Of a DNA stretch of 64,000 nt, positions 52,501 through 64,000 are shown piece by piece (within the stretch, counting starts at the first letter, position 1; each line of letters begins with the position of its first letter). Source of the stretch: Blepharisma japonicum (taxonomy: Eukaryota > Ciliophora > Heterotrichea > Heterotrichida > Blepharismidae); the NCBI GenBank assembly GCA_949751835.1, contig CATKHK010000059.1, positions 62,001 through 126,000 on the forward strand, in the 5' to 3' direction. The notes beneath the pieces were generated by a model. That model saw only the letters and a program-made list of their open reading frames with translations. It had not been told where the DNA came from and did no database searches. The position numbers and the translations under genes are program-made.

Positions 52501-53109
52501 TTACTCCAAGTTTGTATTATAGTTTTAAACAAGACTGTAAAGGTTTATAGCCAACCTTTGCATGGAGCGTTCTATATTTTACTATTTTTAGGCTTTTTAC
52601 TATTCTGCATAAAGAAAAAGCCTTATAATTATGATAGATGCAACTTATGGTCAATTATTTCTTATGGCGCAATTATTTGAAGTGTGTCTCTTTCCTCTTT
52701 GTTTTGAATTTTGCCAGAAAAGATGTATTCGATATGAATTGCATTGGAATATATAGGATGAGGATTAATGATAACTTTTGGATTATATTTTCAACAAAAA
52801 CTTTACCCAAGCTTGCTTTATTCTGAAGAAGGTCCTGACATTACTCTATTTTTCCGCTTTTTGCTGGGAAGTAAGGTCCTTGCTTCTGAAATAAACCAAG
52901 CCAATCAGGAAAGATCTGACAGAAAAAAATATATGTCATCTGGAAATGAAAAAACGAAACTAAAGGAAAATGATCAATGTGATGCTATAGGCATATCGAA
53001 TATACCAGAAAGCTTATTTTTCCATAGGCCTAACAGTTTATTTGATCAGGGGCAAGAGAATTATCCTATAGATATAAGCTCTACTCGAAAACTTATAGGC
53101 CATTACTAA
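49540..53109 (+). CDS. Double Venus-flytrap receptor, array copy 1 (1189 aa)
   Basis: A single frame with many TGA Trp codons. Signal peptide (MISFFAFLFSFYLSQG), then a first flytrap-like domain (~18-315; GIKNIVILNEGNSAEKLV, GVILGSKSLW, IIFPGNSTAVPN as closing motif), then a second one (~328-735; ISIADGATNPGY, FEILVQHTNCGAEVY, TCIGNI, AYPEFMRVIKDGRYNTGVLF, SEFYFIEDLYDTGLRRGDA, GCSGIVSVDPGSNQRSTS). The membrane part has about nine helices from GILYCISFFIIIVTAGTTFY; between them sit LLSVFQCDQSIGDDLSQSF, RNDCNQFC and KKPYNYDRCNLW. The cytosolic tail has QERSDRKKY. Probably a surface chemoreceptor; ligand unknown. The helix count and motifs do not match class C GPCRs. Stop TAA. Confidence 0.88.
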
Positions 53110-53959
53110 AGCAATAAAATTTTGAATTAAGAAAGTAAAGCTGGACTAATTTATTATTTATTTTTATTTAATTTAACTTAAACATAAAAATGATAATATA
53201 AAAATTTAAGTATATAAGTGTTATAATTGTATCTAATTATAGCTTTTGTTATAATTAAATTATATTTATTCAATAAATACATTTTTAAAAGCTATTTAAT
53301 TTTTAAATATATTGTCTCAATGTCTTATTTGAATTCAATGAGGGATTTTTTTATGATTATATCCGAGAATTTTAACAAATAAATAAATTAGAGCTCCAAT
53401 AGTTAATTAAAATTTGCACCAGATATTTCAAAGCCTTAACAACTTCCATAGTTATGGAATACAAAAAAAATGGTTTTCATATATTGAATTATAAGACATA
53501 TCAAAGAATTATAAATTGATTCCTATGCCTCGTATAAAATGAGCAAGCATTTTTTAAAATTCAATAATTTAAACTTTTTTACAATAAACTATTTGCCTAA
53601 TAAAGATACTTCTACTTACTCATTTTGCTTTCTGATGGGTAGATAGTTCAAAATGATTGATTTGATAATATTTAATTTATGTGACTGCAATTAATTATTT
53701 TAATCATTAATTAACTATTAAACTTATAGATATAGCACTTAAATTATTATAAAATTTAATTTTTCTTGGTAATTCTCTTTAAAAACAAATGGGTTTCAAG
53801 GCTAAATTAACATATACTAATCTTATTAAAAAAAAAACTGACTCACTAAAATGATTTTCCTAATTATTCTTAGATTATTAAACATTATATAAATTGTTTT
53901 GAATAAGAATTAAATAATATACTTTAATTTCCATTATTAATTATTAATAAAAAAAAGTA
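53110..53959. other. Intra-array spacer, 850 nt
   Basis: Very AT-rich sequence between receptor copies 1 and 2. No reading frame of note. Confidence 0.6.
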
Positions 53960-56900
53960 ATGATAGCTATTTTAGCTTTGATCTTCTCATTCTGCTTTAG
54001 TCAAAGTCAGCTATTTATTGAAGTTATTTATAGCAGCAATACAGATCCTAACTTGATTTCATACACATCGAATTTCCTCAAGCAAACTTTAAACAGCCAA
54101 ATTGAGCTCAAAGAAACTATGCTCACACATTGTTCTGATGAGCTAATTTATCGTGTTGAAACTCAGTTAGTAATAGATTTAACATCAAGCCTCTGATTCG
54201 GAAATTGCATAAAACGTTTAGCAAATCAAGCTCATTTTATAGTTATAGGTTCGAACCCAATCTCAGAATTCTATAATGAGTGGAAATTTTATACTCACTA
54301 CCAAATTCAAGATCACTATCATGCTTTATTTAAAATAGTTGAGCTTTTGAATTGGGACAATTTTATAATTATTTCCAGTAATGGCTCTGAAGAAATCTAT
54401 AGCGGATTAGTAAATGGATTTTCTAACAAAAAAATAATGTTTTATAATTTTGCGGAGAATGAAACCCAAGACAATGCAGATCAGCTAATTGGTAAAGTCA
54501 TTCGGCCTACAGGGATAAAAAATATTGTCATCTTAAATGAAGGAAATAGTGCAGAAAAATTAGTCAAAAGCTTGAAGAAAAAAAATGTATTGAGTTCTGG
54601 CTGTGGAATCATATTAGGTAGCAAAAGTTTATGGAGCATTAAGGAAGACGGAGTTTTAGCTTATATTGAATCAGGTCTTGAAAGTTCTGTTGATTATTAT
54701 ACTTACGAAGCATTAGCATTTGCAAAGTTTATAAAGCTAATTTTAGAGTTTCAAGAAATTTCTGATCCGTTTGGATTACGACAATTTTTAGAAAAAAATA
54801 CTGAAAATCATCATCTTAAACCTAAATTTTTGATGATGAACATACAAAATAATTATAAAACTGCAGTCGGAGAAATATATCAAAACCTTTCACTAATTAA
54901 TTCCATTATTTTTCCTGGGAATTCAACAGCGATTCCAAATTCGCCGATATCTGATATCACTATATCTATGGCAGATGGAGTCACAAATCCAGGGTATATA
55001 AACAGCAGCTATTCCTATCCAGTTAAGTGGGGTGCAAAATATGCTTTGTCACATATAAAAGAAAGCCATTTTTTAGATGGGTTTGAAATTATAGTGCAGC
55101 ATACAGATTGCGGAGCTGAGGTTTATAGTCCAGCTTATTCATATAAATGCTTTAGTAAGTTGAAAACTCAACTTGGAGTTGGATTATTGACATCAACAAC
55201 AGCTCCAACATGCATTGGAAATATATTTTCACTCAGGAGCTTAGGAATTTCAATTCCTCATATCTCTGAAAACGCCCCAGCGCCAATTTTGACAGATAAA
55301 AAGGTATATCCAGAGTTCATGAGAGTAATTAAAGATAGCCGATATAATGCAGGAGTTCTATTTAGCCTCTTAGCTATTTTTAATTGAAAGAATATTGTTA
55401 TTTATTATGAAAACTCAACTGGGCCTATTATGGTTTATCGATATTTTGAGAAAATGATAAATAATACAAATATAAACATAATAAACAAGTCTAGTGAAAG
55501 ATTGATTAAAATAAATTATAGACATACCGATTATTCACAATATAGCTCCTGAATGCTCAATGCAATAAATTTAAAAGCAAGAATCTATATCCTATTTATA
55601 AACGCACCATCAGAATTTTACTTTATTGAGGATTTGTATGATACCGGACTACGAAGAGGCGATGCTATTTTTTTGTTTTATAACAGGATTGCTTTTGCTC
55701 TTATGACTGAGCCTGATCCTGTGCAAAGTAAAAAGTTATTAGAGTTACTATATGGCTCTATTGCTGTTGATCAAGAAGATTGGGTGGGAGAATATGGCAG
55801 GCAACTTAAAGAAGGATATGTAAAAATTTATGGCTCGGAAACTGTATTTCGATGCTTCTCATTTGATGCTGCAATGCTGCTGTTAAATGGAATCAAGTAT
55901 ACAATAGACCAAGGAGAAAATGTTGAAGACTCATCAATATTGAATGCCAATTTGAGAATGCAAAAATTTATTGGATGTTCTGGAACCGTTTCAGTAGATC
56001 CCGATTCTAATCAGAGGAGTACAAGCATAATGAGCATTTTTAATCTAAAATGGAATGAAACAATAAATTCATTATATGAGTTTCCAGCGGGAAAATATGA
56101 CTTAGGAAGTGCTCAGCTTATAAAATTTTATGAAAATATAACTTGATATGACAATACAACTGATACTCCTTCAGATATAATCACTTATGGTGGGTGCCCT
56201 TTTGATAAGAGCCTCGCTAAATATTCTGTAAAAGGGGCATCAATTCTTTATTGTGTGGGATTTATTATTATTGTCCTAACAATAAGCACTACATTTTATA
56301 TATGAAGAAGATGGTGGAATATTGAAATTCCTAAATTAACAGCAAAATCATCAATAAAATTTGAAGACTATATCGCAATAACCATGATTTTCATATATTT
56401 CCTCCAATATTTAGCAATGGGGCCAGATTTAGATAAATATGATAAGTATTCTGATTGACTTGCCAGTTATGCTGTAATAAATTTTCATTGACTCACAAAA
56501 GGAAGAATATTTTGGTTTTATGTGGAAATAGTTATTGGGGCAGTAGGACTTTGGCTTTATTTTTGTGCTCACATAATTCTACGGCTTGAAGTAAAATTTG
56601 TGAACTTTTTTTCTACTTACAGTGCAAATTTAGCATCAATATTAATGCCATTACTTGGAAATGCTTGCTTTTTGCCAATAGTCTCAGTTCTTCTAAGCGT
56701 ATTTCAATGTGACCAATCAATTGGAGATGATTTTTCTCAAAGCTTCTCAAGAAATGATTGCAATCAATTTTGTTATAAAGACTATCACCTTCCAATTGCT
56801 ATAATCTCTTTAATTGCTTTAGTTGCTTATTTGCCTCTTGCTATTTATTTTAGACCATTCTGGGATCACTCAAATGACTATGCAAATATAAAGCCAAGGT

Positions 56901-57553
56901 CACTTTTCTTGATGGTAAAAAGCTTGCTCCAAGTTTGTATTATAGTTTTAAATAAAACAGTAAAGGTCTATAGCCAATCTTTGCATGGAGTGTGCTATAT
57001 TTTACTTTTTCTAGGATTTATGGTATTTTGTATAAAGAAAAAGCCTTATAACTATGATAGATGCAATTTATGATCGATAATTTCTTATTGCGCAATTATA
57101 TGAAGCGTGTCCCTTTCCTCTTTGTTTTGAATAATACCAGAAAAGATATATTCGATATGAGTTGCATTAGAATACATAGGATGAGGGTTATTGATTAGTT
57201 TTGGATTATTTTATCAGAAAAAATATTATCCAAGCTTACTTTATTCAGAAAAAGCTCAAGACATTAGTTTATTTTTCCGATTTTCACTTGGAAGTAAAAT
57301 TCTTGCCTCAGAAATAAATAAATCCAATCGAGAAAGATCTGACAGAAAAAAATATTTATCCTCAGAGATTGAAAAAATCAAGTCGAGGAAAATTGTTCAA
57401 GATAATGTTCTTTGCATTTCAAATGCACCAGAAAATTTATTATTCCATAGAGTTAGCAGTTTATCACTTCAAGAGCAAGAAAATCATACAGTAGATCTTA
57501 GCTCTTCAAGAAATCTCATTGACATAAGAAAACAAAAATCATTCAAAATATAG
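53960..57553 (+). CDS. Double Venus-flytrap receptor, array copy 2 (1197 aa)
   Basis: The closest relative of copy 1 along its entire length, including DNA-level near-identity in stretches (for example GNSAEKLVKSLKKKN and KKPYNYDRCNL). Signal peptide MIAILALIFSFCFSQS; first flytrap domain to IIFPGNSTAIPN; second with ISMADGVTNPGY, QHTDCGAEVY, EFMRVIKDSRYNAGVLF, GCSGTVSVDPDSNQRSTS; then about nine helices. Trp codons differ from copy 1 at matching places (TGG 56861 here for TGA 52438 there; TGA 57072 here for TGG there), so both codons mean Trp. Tail motif RERSDRKKY is kept. Stop TAG. Recent tandem duplicate with intact frame. Confidence 0.88.
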
Positions 57554-57916
57554 AATTTTAAATTTTCTATATTGATGAATGATTTATTCTAATTTAATTT
57601 ATTAGCAGCTTTGCTAGCTGATATCTTAATTAAGACAAGTACCCCAGGATAAATTTAATTGCTAAATATTAATCTGATGAAATAATTTGAATTTAAATCT
57701 TTCTTATTTATATCGATAACAATGGATAATTCGGTTCGTTGGAATCACTATAGCATCTCCGTATATTTAAATATAATTAGAAAAATTATTACTTTTTATG
57801 CTATGACAATTCTAAGAAATTTGATAATTGTTCTTTTTAATATTAATGATTTATATTTTAAGAGTTTATAACATTTCAAAATTAACATTGTTTTTTTCAT
57901 TAGATCTTATGTAAAT
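57554..57916. other. Intra-array spacer, 363 nt
   Basis: AT-rich; the shortest gap in the array. It must hold the 3' end signals of copy 2 and the promoter of copy 3. Confidence 0.6.
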
Positions 57917-60900
57917 ATGATTAACTATTGGATTTTTCACCTTTTTGTGCCACTTATTTTGTCTCAAATTCTTGTAGGTATATTTTATAGCAACTTTACA
58001 AGCATGAGCTTGCTTGAAGCTACAGCAAATTCTCTTAGGCAAGCCTTCCCAAAAGAAATAAACTTAAAAAAATATTACTTTTCTTCTTGCGCAGAGCTTT
58101 CAGGTTCAGGAGTAGAAACCGATGTAATTTTTGATATGACTTCAAGCATTTATTTTGAAGGATGCATCAAAGATTTCAGCTCTGAAACTCAATCAATTAT
58201 AGTTAGTATAGAAAACCAAAAATCAATTTATTCAGATTGACAATTTTTTACCCACATCGAAGAGAGATCACACATTGATGCAATGCTTACTTTGTCTGAT
58301 TATTTAAATTGGGATAAATTCATAGTAATTTCTGGTGAAATTCAAAATCAGCTCATATCAAAATTTCGAAATAAAAGCATCTTATTCCACAACATCGCAG
58401 AGACAGCCAACCAAATTTCGGCTGATAACTTTATAGCAAAAGAAATAAAAATAACTGGGGTAAGAAATATTGTAATTTTAAATACTGGAGAAACTGCTGA
58501 AAAATTGGTGAAAAGTTTAAAAAACAAAAACCTTTTTGTTGTTGGAAGCGGAATTATTTTAGGCAGTAAAAGTTTATGAGGAATTACAGAAGATGGCATT
58601 TTAGCTTTTATTGAAGATGGATTGGAGAGTTCCTTTGATTCTAATAGCTACGAAGTTTTGGGTTATATAAAATTTATTAATCTCATTTTGGAATTTGGTG
58701 ATACATCTAGGTTAGAACTAAGGCAATTTTTGGAAGAAAATACTATAAATCATCATCCAATTTCAAAGTTTTCATTAGTAAATATTCAAAATAACCAGCC
58801 AGTAAAAGTCGGAGAAATAATTAAAAAGAGCTTAAAATTGAATGCTCCAATAATTTTCCCAGGAAATTCTTCATCAATTCCTAATTCCATAATTACGAAT
58901 ATCCGTATTTCGATGGCTGATGGAGTAACGAATCCAGGTTTTCAAAATAGTCCTTATGCTCAAATAGTCAAATCGGGTGCAAAATATGCATTATCTTATA
59001 TCAATCAAACCCATTTTTTAGATGGCTTTGAGTTTCAAGTAACTCACACAGACTGTGGGGCTGAAGTTTATAGCAAAACATTTTCTCTGAATTGCTTCAA
59101 ACAGTTAAAAGATAAAATCGGAATTGCACTTTTAACCTCATATAATGCAAACGCTTGCATTGGGAATATTATTTCCTTAAGAAACCTTAATATATCAATT
59201 CCACACATTTCAGATCTGACTCCAGCTGCCGCATTAGCTAACGAAACTGTATATCCTGAGTTTATGAGAGTTTACAAAGACAGCCGATATAACGCAGGAG
59301 TTATTTTTAGCCTAATTTCAGTTTTCGGGTGGAAAAATGTCATTTCATTTTATGAGAATTCACCTGGCTGCATTGCTGCATACAGAGCTTTTGAAGGTTC
59401 AATTAATAACTCAGATATCAGCATCGTCAATAATGCCAATCAACGAATGATAAATACTAATTATAAGCATACTGATGTTACAAAATATAAAAGCTGAATG
59501 GAGGATGCTTTGAGCTCAAAAATAAGAATTTACGCTCTTTTTATCCTTCCTCCTGGGATATTCTATTTCATCGAGGATTTTTATGATATTGGAATGAGAA
59601 GAGGGGATGCAGTTTTTATGTTTTACAATAGAGTTGCTTATGTTTTGCTCTCTGAGACTGACCCTGTACAAATTATGAAGTTGAATGAATTAATGTATGG
59701 GTCAGTTCTTACAGACCAATTAGACTGAATTGGGGAGTATGGTAAATCAATAAAAGATGGCTATGAAAAAATATATGGCTCTGCTGCAGAAAACATTGCA
59801 TTTAGGTGTTTTTCTTTTGATTCTGCAATGCTTCTAGCGAATGGAATTAAGTTTACACTTTATCAAGGAGAAAATCCAGAAGATAACAACATATTAAATA
59901 CAAATTTAAGGAAGCAAAGGTTTACGGGTTGCTCAGGCACTGTTTCAATTGAGCCGGGATCTAATGACAGGAGCATAGCAATCATGGGAATTTATAATAT
60001 TAGATATAATCAAACTATATCTTCTTTATACGAGCACTTAGCAGGAAAATATGATAGGGGAAGCACCCAACTCATTACATTTTTTGAAGACATCATTTGA
60101 TATGACAACACCACTTCCATTCCATTTAATTTTATTACAGAAGGCGAATGCCCTTTTGATAAAAAATTAATTAGATACTCCACAAAAGGTGCAGGAATTC
60201 TTTATGGGATAAGTTTCGGTATCATAATTGTAACAGCTATTATCACTTTTTTCATATGAAAGTTATGGTGGAATATTGATATTGTCCAATTAACATCCCC
60301 AGTGCTCGCAAAGCTTGAAGACTACTTTGCTATGCTCTTGATATTCTTATATTTTTTGCAGTATTTGGCAATAGGCCCAGATATTGGCCAATATGATAGA
60401 CTTTCTAGCTGGCTATCGAGCTATGCTATTATAAATTTAGGATGGATAACTGAAGGAAAAATGTTTTGGTATTATGTGAAAGCAGTCCTAATAGCCGTGA
60501 TTTTTTGGATTTATTTCAGCTTCATCATTATATTTAAGTTTGAAGGAAAATTCAATAATTTCTTTTTTCACTATTCTCAAACCTTTGCTGAATTACTTAT
60601 GCCTATACTTGGGAATGCTGGCTTTCTACCAATTGTATCTGTTTTGTTAAATGTAATTCAATGTGATCAAGCTATTGGCAATGATCTTTCCCAAAGCTTT
60701 GTAAGAAAAGATTGCTCTGTTTTTTGCTGGCAGGGGTCGCACTTAAGCACAGCAATCTGCTCAATTATAGCGCTAATTCTTTACTTGCCTCTAGCAATTT
60801 ACTTTAGACCTTACTGGGATAATTCAAGCGACTATATCAATATAAAGACAAGGCCATTATTCCTTATGGTAAAAAGTTTGCTACAAATTTTTATTATCAT

Positions 60901-61438
60901 TTTAAATAAAACACTAAAAAAACACAACCAATCATTGTATGGGCTGATTTATATAGTTAGTTTTTTGGGATTTCTCTATCTCTGCTTGAAGAAAAAGCCA
61001 TATAATTATGATAGGTGCAATCTATGAACAACTGTTTCTTACTGTGCAATTATTTGGAGTGCGACCTTATCTTCTCTATATTGGATTCTTTCATATAGAT
61101 CATTATCAGCTTGGATCATTCTCCAATATATTGGATGGGGATCAATGATAGCAATAGGAGCTTTTATTCAAAATAAGCGCTACCCAAGCTTACTTTGTAC
61201 AGAAAAAGCGACTGACATTAGCATATTGTTCAAGTTTTCTTTAGGGCACAAAGTTAGAGCTGAAGAAATTAATAGATGGAATAAAGAAAGATCTGATAAA
61301 AAATATCTTGCTTATGATAGTGGGGAAAATATTTTAAAAAGTTATGACTATGTTATTGATATTTCTGGAAGACATGGTGATATTTTTGAACAAAAGAAAA
61401 GCCCAGGTGATGCCAGATTTATTATAAGTGAAGAATAA
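57917..61438 (+). CDS. Double Venus-flytrap receptor, array copy 3 (1173 aa)
   Basis: A more divergent array member with the same order of parts. Signal peptide MINYWIFHLFVPLILSQ; first flytrap domain (GVRNIVILNTGETAEKLVKS, GIILGSKSLW, IIFPGNSSSIPN); second domain (IRISMADGVTNPGF, THTDCGAEVYS, CIGNIISLRNLNISIPH, FIEDFYDIGMRRGDA, GCSGTVSIEPGSNDRS); then about nine helices from GILYGISFGIIIVTAIITFF, with LLNVIQCDQAIGNDLSQSF, RKDCSVFC and KKPYNYDRCNLW. The tail keeps NKERSDKKYL. TGA is used as Trp throughout. Conservation of Cys, KKPYN and ERSDxKK motifs in all copies argues for continued function. Ligand pocket residues vary more than the membrane part. Confidence 0.88.
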
Positions 61439-62746
61439 AAATTATTTAAGAATAAGAAATAATAAATATTTTTATTAAAAATAACTATGCTGAAAGGCAC
61501 ACTTAAGGTTTTATTGATCAGATTTGTATTTGCATTTGGGAGTTTGAAAAATTAATAATTTTGTATCCTCATACTAGAGCTCTCCTTTACCTATCTGAAA
61601 CTCAAATTGAGAATTATGATACTAATTCTACTACACTAAAGGCTTAAATAATTAAAGCAAGATTGCTAAATACTGAAGGCTTTTAAATAGAGAATAAAAA
61701 ACATTAAAGCTGGCTAATAAATTCAACAAGCAAATTCAATTTCATAGCTCAGACTGAAAAGTTTAACACCAAGTAAATTGATTTCTCTGATTTAATTCAA
61801 TATCAAATGTTTAAACTAAACCTGCGAAATTTTATTACTGAATCGATTTAAGTGCATTAAGGCAAGAGCAATTAAATTTAATGCTGAGAATATCTAAAAT
61901 ATCTAATCTTAAATTTTCTGATTAGCATTTTAACTACTCTTAATAAGCCATTTATTTGTATAATATTTTAATTTTGGCATATCGACTACTGAAATTTTAA
62001 GCAAATAATTGCAAATAATGTTAATATTTAGAGTCTTTTATCCTTCTGCTCTTGATATATTTGCCCTTTGCTAAGAAACTATGGCATCTAGAAAGTGGCG
62101 AAATTTTTTCTTCATTTATTTTAAAAAAATTCGAAAATAGAAGCACATAATAAGAAGGAATAAATTTGAAAAGAAATTCTAGTGATCTTTGAGTCACATC
62201 AATAATAAAAAATTTGTGAAATTGATCCATAAGACAAAAAATTTGTAATTAATCCAATCTAAAATGTTTTAAAATTTCAACTGATCTTTGGATAAAAAAT
62301 TTTAATTTATAATCTTCTTTGCATTATAATCTTGAAAATTATTAGAAAAGTTTTAGTTTGTAATTTATATCCTTAATAAACTATTAAAAAAGTTACATAT
62401 TTATTAATTCTTCATTTTATTTCCTGAAAATTTAGGATCAGTCATGTCAAATTCAAATAGCCTTTTTCATAGGAAACAACAGAACAATAACTCTGCGTCA
62501 TTTTTACATCCTTCAAGTACTTACAATGTAAAGATATTTCCTTTTTTGTATAGTGCACTGGACCAAAATGGACTCTCAGTTAATAAATATTACAATTTCT
62601 TCTTTTAAGATCAAGATATGCATTTTTAAACTTAAGATATTTAAAAACAGAAGCATGAAGAAACATTGTTCCTTTTCCATACGTTTCATTAGATTATATG
62701 TGTTATAAGTCTAATATTTAAATTATGAAACTGGTATTATATAATA
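61439..62746. other. Intra-array spacer, 1308 nt
   Basis: AT-rich; wide enough to have held another gene. The plus-strand frame ending near 61650 (TRALLYLSETQIENYDTNS) is protein-like but without ATG. The small ORF at 62444-62608 is listed separately. A minus-strand 69-codon frame (62021-62230) is judged to be chance. Confidence 0.4.
62444..62608 (+). CDS. Possible small ORF (54 aa)
   Basis: ATG 62444 to TAA 62606-62608; reads MSNSNSLFHRKQQNNNSASF and continues with an aromatic end. Composition is less biased than the surrounding spacer, but the length is within what chance gives when only TAA and TAG stop. It may be a gene fragment. Confidence 0.25.
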   Translation: MSNSNSLFHRKQQNNNSASFLHPSSTYNVKIFPFLYSALDQNGLSVNKYYNFFF

Positions 62747-64000
62747 ATGGTGAAATTTATAGCTAGTTTAACTCTTCTGGCATTGGTGCAAAGCCAACTA
62801 CTAGTTGAAATCTTTTTTAGTTCGCTCACGGACACTGGCCTTATGACAAGCATTTCAACTAACTTAAGAATAAAGCTCAACACTCAAATTGATTTAAGAC
62901 AAACGGAAATTAAATCGAGCTCAAGCATTTTAAATCGAAAAGTAAACCCAACTATTGCTCTAGATCTCACTTCTAGCGTTTCATTTTCTCGAATTCTTAA
63001 AGAATTATCAAAACAAAACCAATTTATTTTGGTCTCCTTTTCCCCAAGTGATTATTATGATTTTTGAGAGTTTTTTATACACAACCCTTTATCAGACCAC
63101 GTTGATGCATTTTTTAGCTTAATTTCTTATTTCGAATGAGACAAATTTATTGTCATTTCAGACTTTATTTTTAATCCAATGACTGCTTCTACATCAGCAG
63201 ATGTTTCTAGTAAAGAAATTTATAATTTCCATTTTTCTGATGAAGGCAGCCAAGATTCAGCTGATTTATTGATAGGTAAAGCAATTAAGCCAACTGGTAT
63301 CAAAAACATTATAATTTTCAACAAAGGAGAAGGCGCCACAAAAATAATTTCAAGTTTAAAATCAAAAAATTTATTAACGCAAGGTGCTGGGATTTTACTT
63401 GCAAGTCAAAGCATTTGAGGACTTCAAGGAAGTGGCCTTATAGCTATTATTGAATCAGGCCTACAAAACTCTACCAGTTATTACAATTATGAGGCTCTTG
63501 CCTTTGAAAAATTAATCCGTCAAGTGATTTCTTTTAACGAATTTTCCAATATTGCGATAAGAGAACTCCTGGAAAAAAATACAGTGAATCATCACCCCGC
63601 TCCTAAATTCATGCTAATAAATACTCTAAATTCCACTAAAATCCCTTCAGGAAGCATTACAGCTGGAAATTTAACACTAACTAGACCAATTCTTTTTCCA
63701 GGGAATTCTAGTGTTCCTCCCAATTCTCCTTATACAAATATTACAGTATCTATGGCAGATGGAGTCACAAATCCAGGCGCTGCCAATAGCTCAACAGCGC
63801 ATATTATAAAAGATGGAGCAAGGTATGCTTTTAGCTATTTAAAAGAGACCCATTTTCTAGACAATTTTCAAATTTCGATCACACACACAGATTGTGGAGC
63901 TGAAGTTTTTAATGCAAGTTTCGCAATCCAATGTTTTGCACGCTTGAGAAGACAGCTTGGAATAGCTCTAATCACTGCCAATTATCCTTTGCTATGCATA
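62747..64000 (+). CDS. Double Venus-flytrap receptor, array copy 4 (3' end outside window)
   Basis: Signal peptide MVKFIASLTLLALVQS followed by the array-type first domain (GIKNIIIFNKGEGATKIISS, GAGILLASQSIW) and the closing motif ILFPGNSSVPPN. The second flytrap domain begins at ITVSMADGVTNPG and is read as far as THTDCGAEVFNASFAIQCF and the following segment before the window ends, 418 codons in. TGA at 63065, 63137 and 63416 are Trp at positions where other copies also have Trp. The membrane part is not seen. It is the most divergent visible copy in the first domain. The array probably continues to the right. Confidence 0.85.

Noticed and set aside
54249-54262. GGTTCGAACCC, a perfect tRNA B-box-like word
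   Set aside because: It lies inside the coding frame of receptor copy 2 (IVIGSNPIS) and no matching acceptor or anticodon arms surround it.
49540-61438. Receptor genes as strings of pseudogene fragments
   Set aside because: All apparent stops are TGA at positions where paralogues have TGG or aligned Trp; no TAA or TAG interrupts the frames.
62021-62230. 69-codon minus-strand frame between receptor copies 3 and 4
   Set aside because: Same reasoning: chance-level length and no protein features.
1-64000. CRISPR arrays, insertion sequences, bacterial operons or riboswitches
   Set aside because: Genetic code, introns and gene content are those of a ciliate nucleus; no direct-repeat/spacer series, transposase or ribosome-binding sites were seen.

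Overview
The window is a gene-dense, AT-rich stretch of the macronuclear genome of a heterotrich ciliate, most likely Blepharisma. Three sequence signs point there. First, TGA is read as tryptophan throughout: conserved proteins continue through in-frame TGA, paralogues swap TGA and TGG at the same residue, and only TAA and TAG end genes. Second, at least four genes are interrupted by 15-nt GT..AG introns, and one more by a probable 17-nt intron. Third, leaders and spacers are very short: neighbouring genes lie 0-60 nt apart in many places. A standard-code ORF search cuts these genes into pieces, so the gene models here were rebuilt by joining in-frame segments across TGA and removing the mini-introns.

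Layout. 1-2.8 kb: the 3' end of a Venus-flytrap (periplasmic-binding-protein type I) receptor with a polytopic C-terminus. 2.9-10 kb, minus strand: a macro-domain protein, a CacyBP-like CS-domain protein, the replisome hub Ctf4/AND-1 (WDHD1) and a repeat-motif ciliate protein. 10-23 kb: membrane-anchored aspartic protease, PhoD-like phosphatase, AFG2/SPATA5-type AAA ATPase, a 578-aa protein, two small membrane proteins, plant-type P5C dehydrogenase (ALDH12), ribosomal protein eL38, and a second copy of the repeat-motif protein. 23-35 kb: a coiled-coil protein with a frame break, Rab32-like GTPase, Nudix hydrolase, a zinc-finger protein, a PARP-like ADP-ribosyltransferase, a kelch-like protein, a TMEM63/OSCA channel and a tetraspanin-like protein. 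35-48 kb: gamma-tubulin complex protein GCP3, an 8-TM protein with a C-terminal RING-like motif, a TOG-array (crescerin/TOGARAM1-like) protein, a secreted cysteine-rich protein and a lipid-anchored EF-hand-like protein.

49.5-64 kb is the accessory part. It is a head-to-tail array of four large paralogous receptors (three complete, one running off the window). Each has a signal peptide, two consecutive Venus-flytrap domains and about nine membrane segments with conserved Cys and Lys-Pro-Tyr-Asn motifs. The gene at the left edge belongs to the same superfamily. This is the best candidate for an undescribed system: an expanded double-flytrap chemoreceptor family whose membrane part does not look like a class C GPCR.

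Most other genes are housekeeping or cytoskeletal (replication, microtubule nucleation, cilia, trafficking, proline catabolism) and show no operon-like functional grouping. Spacers longer than about 300 nt are listed; apart from one 34-bp tandem repeat and short chance-level reading frames I see little in them.
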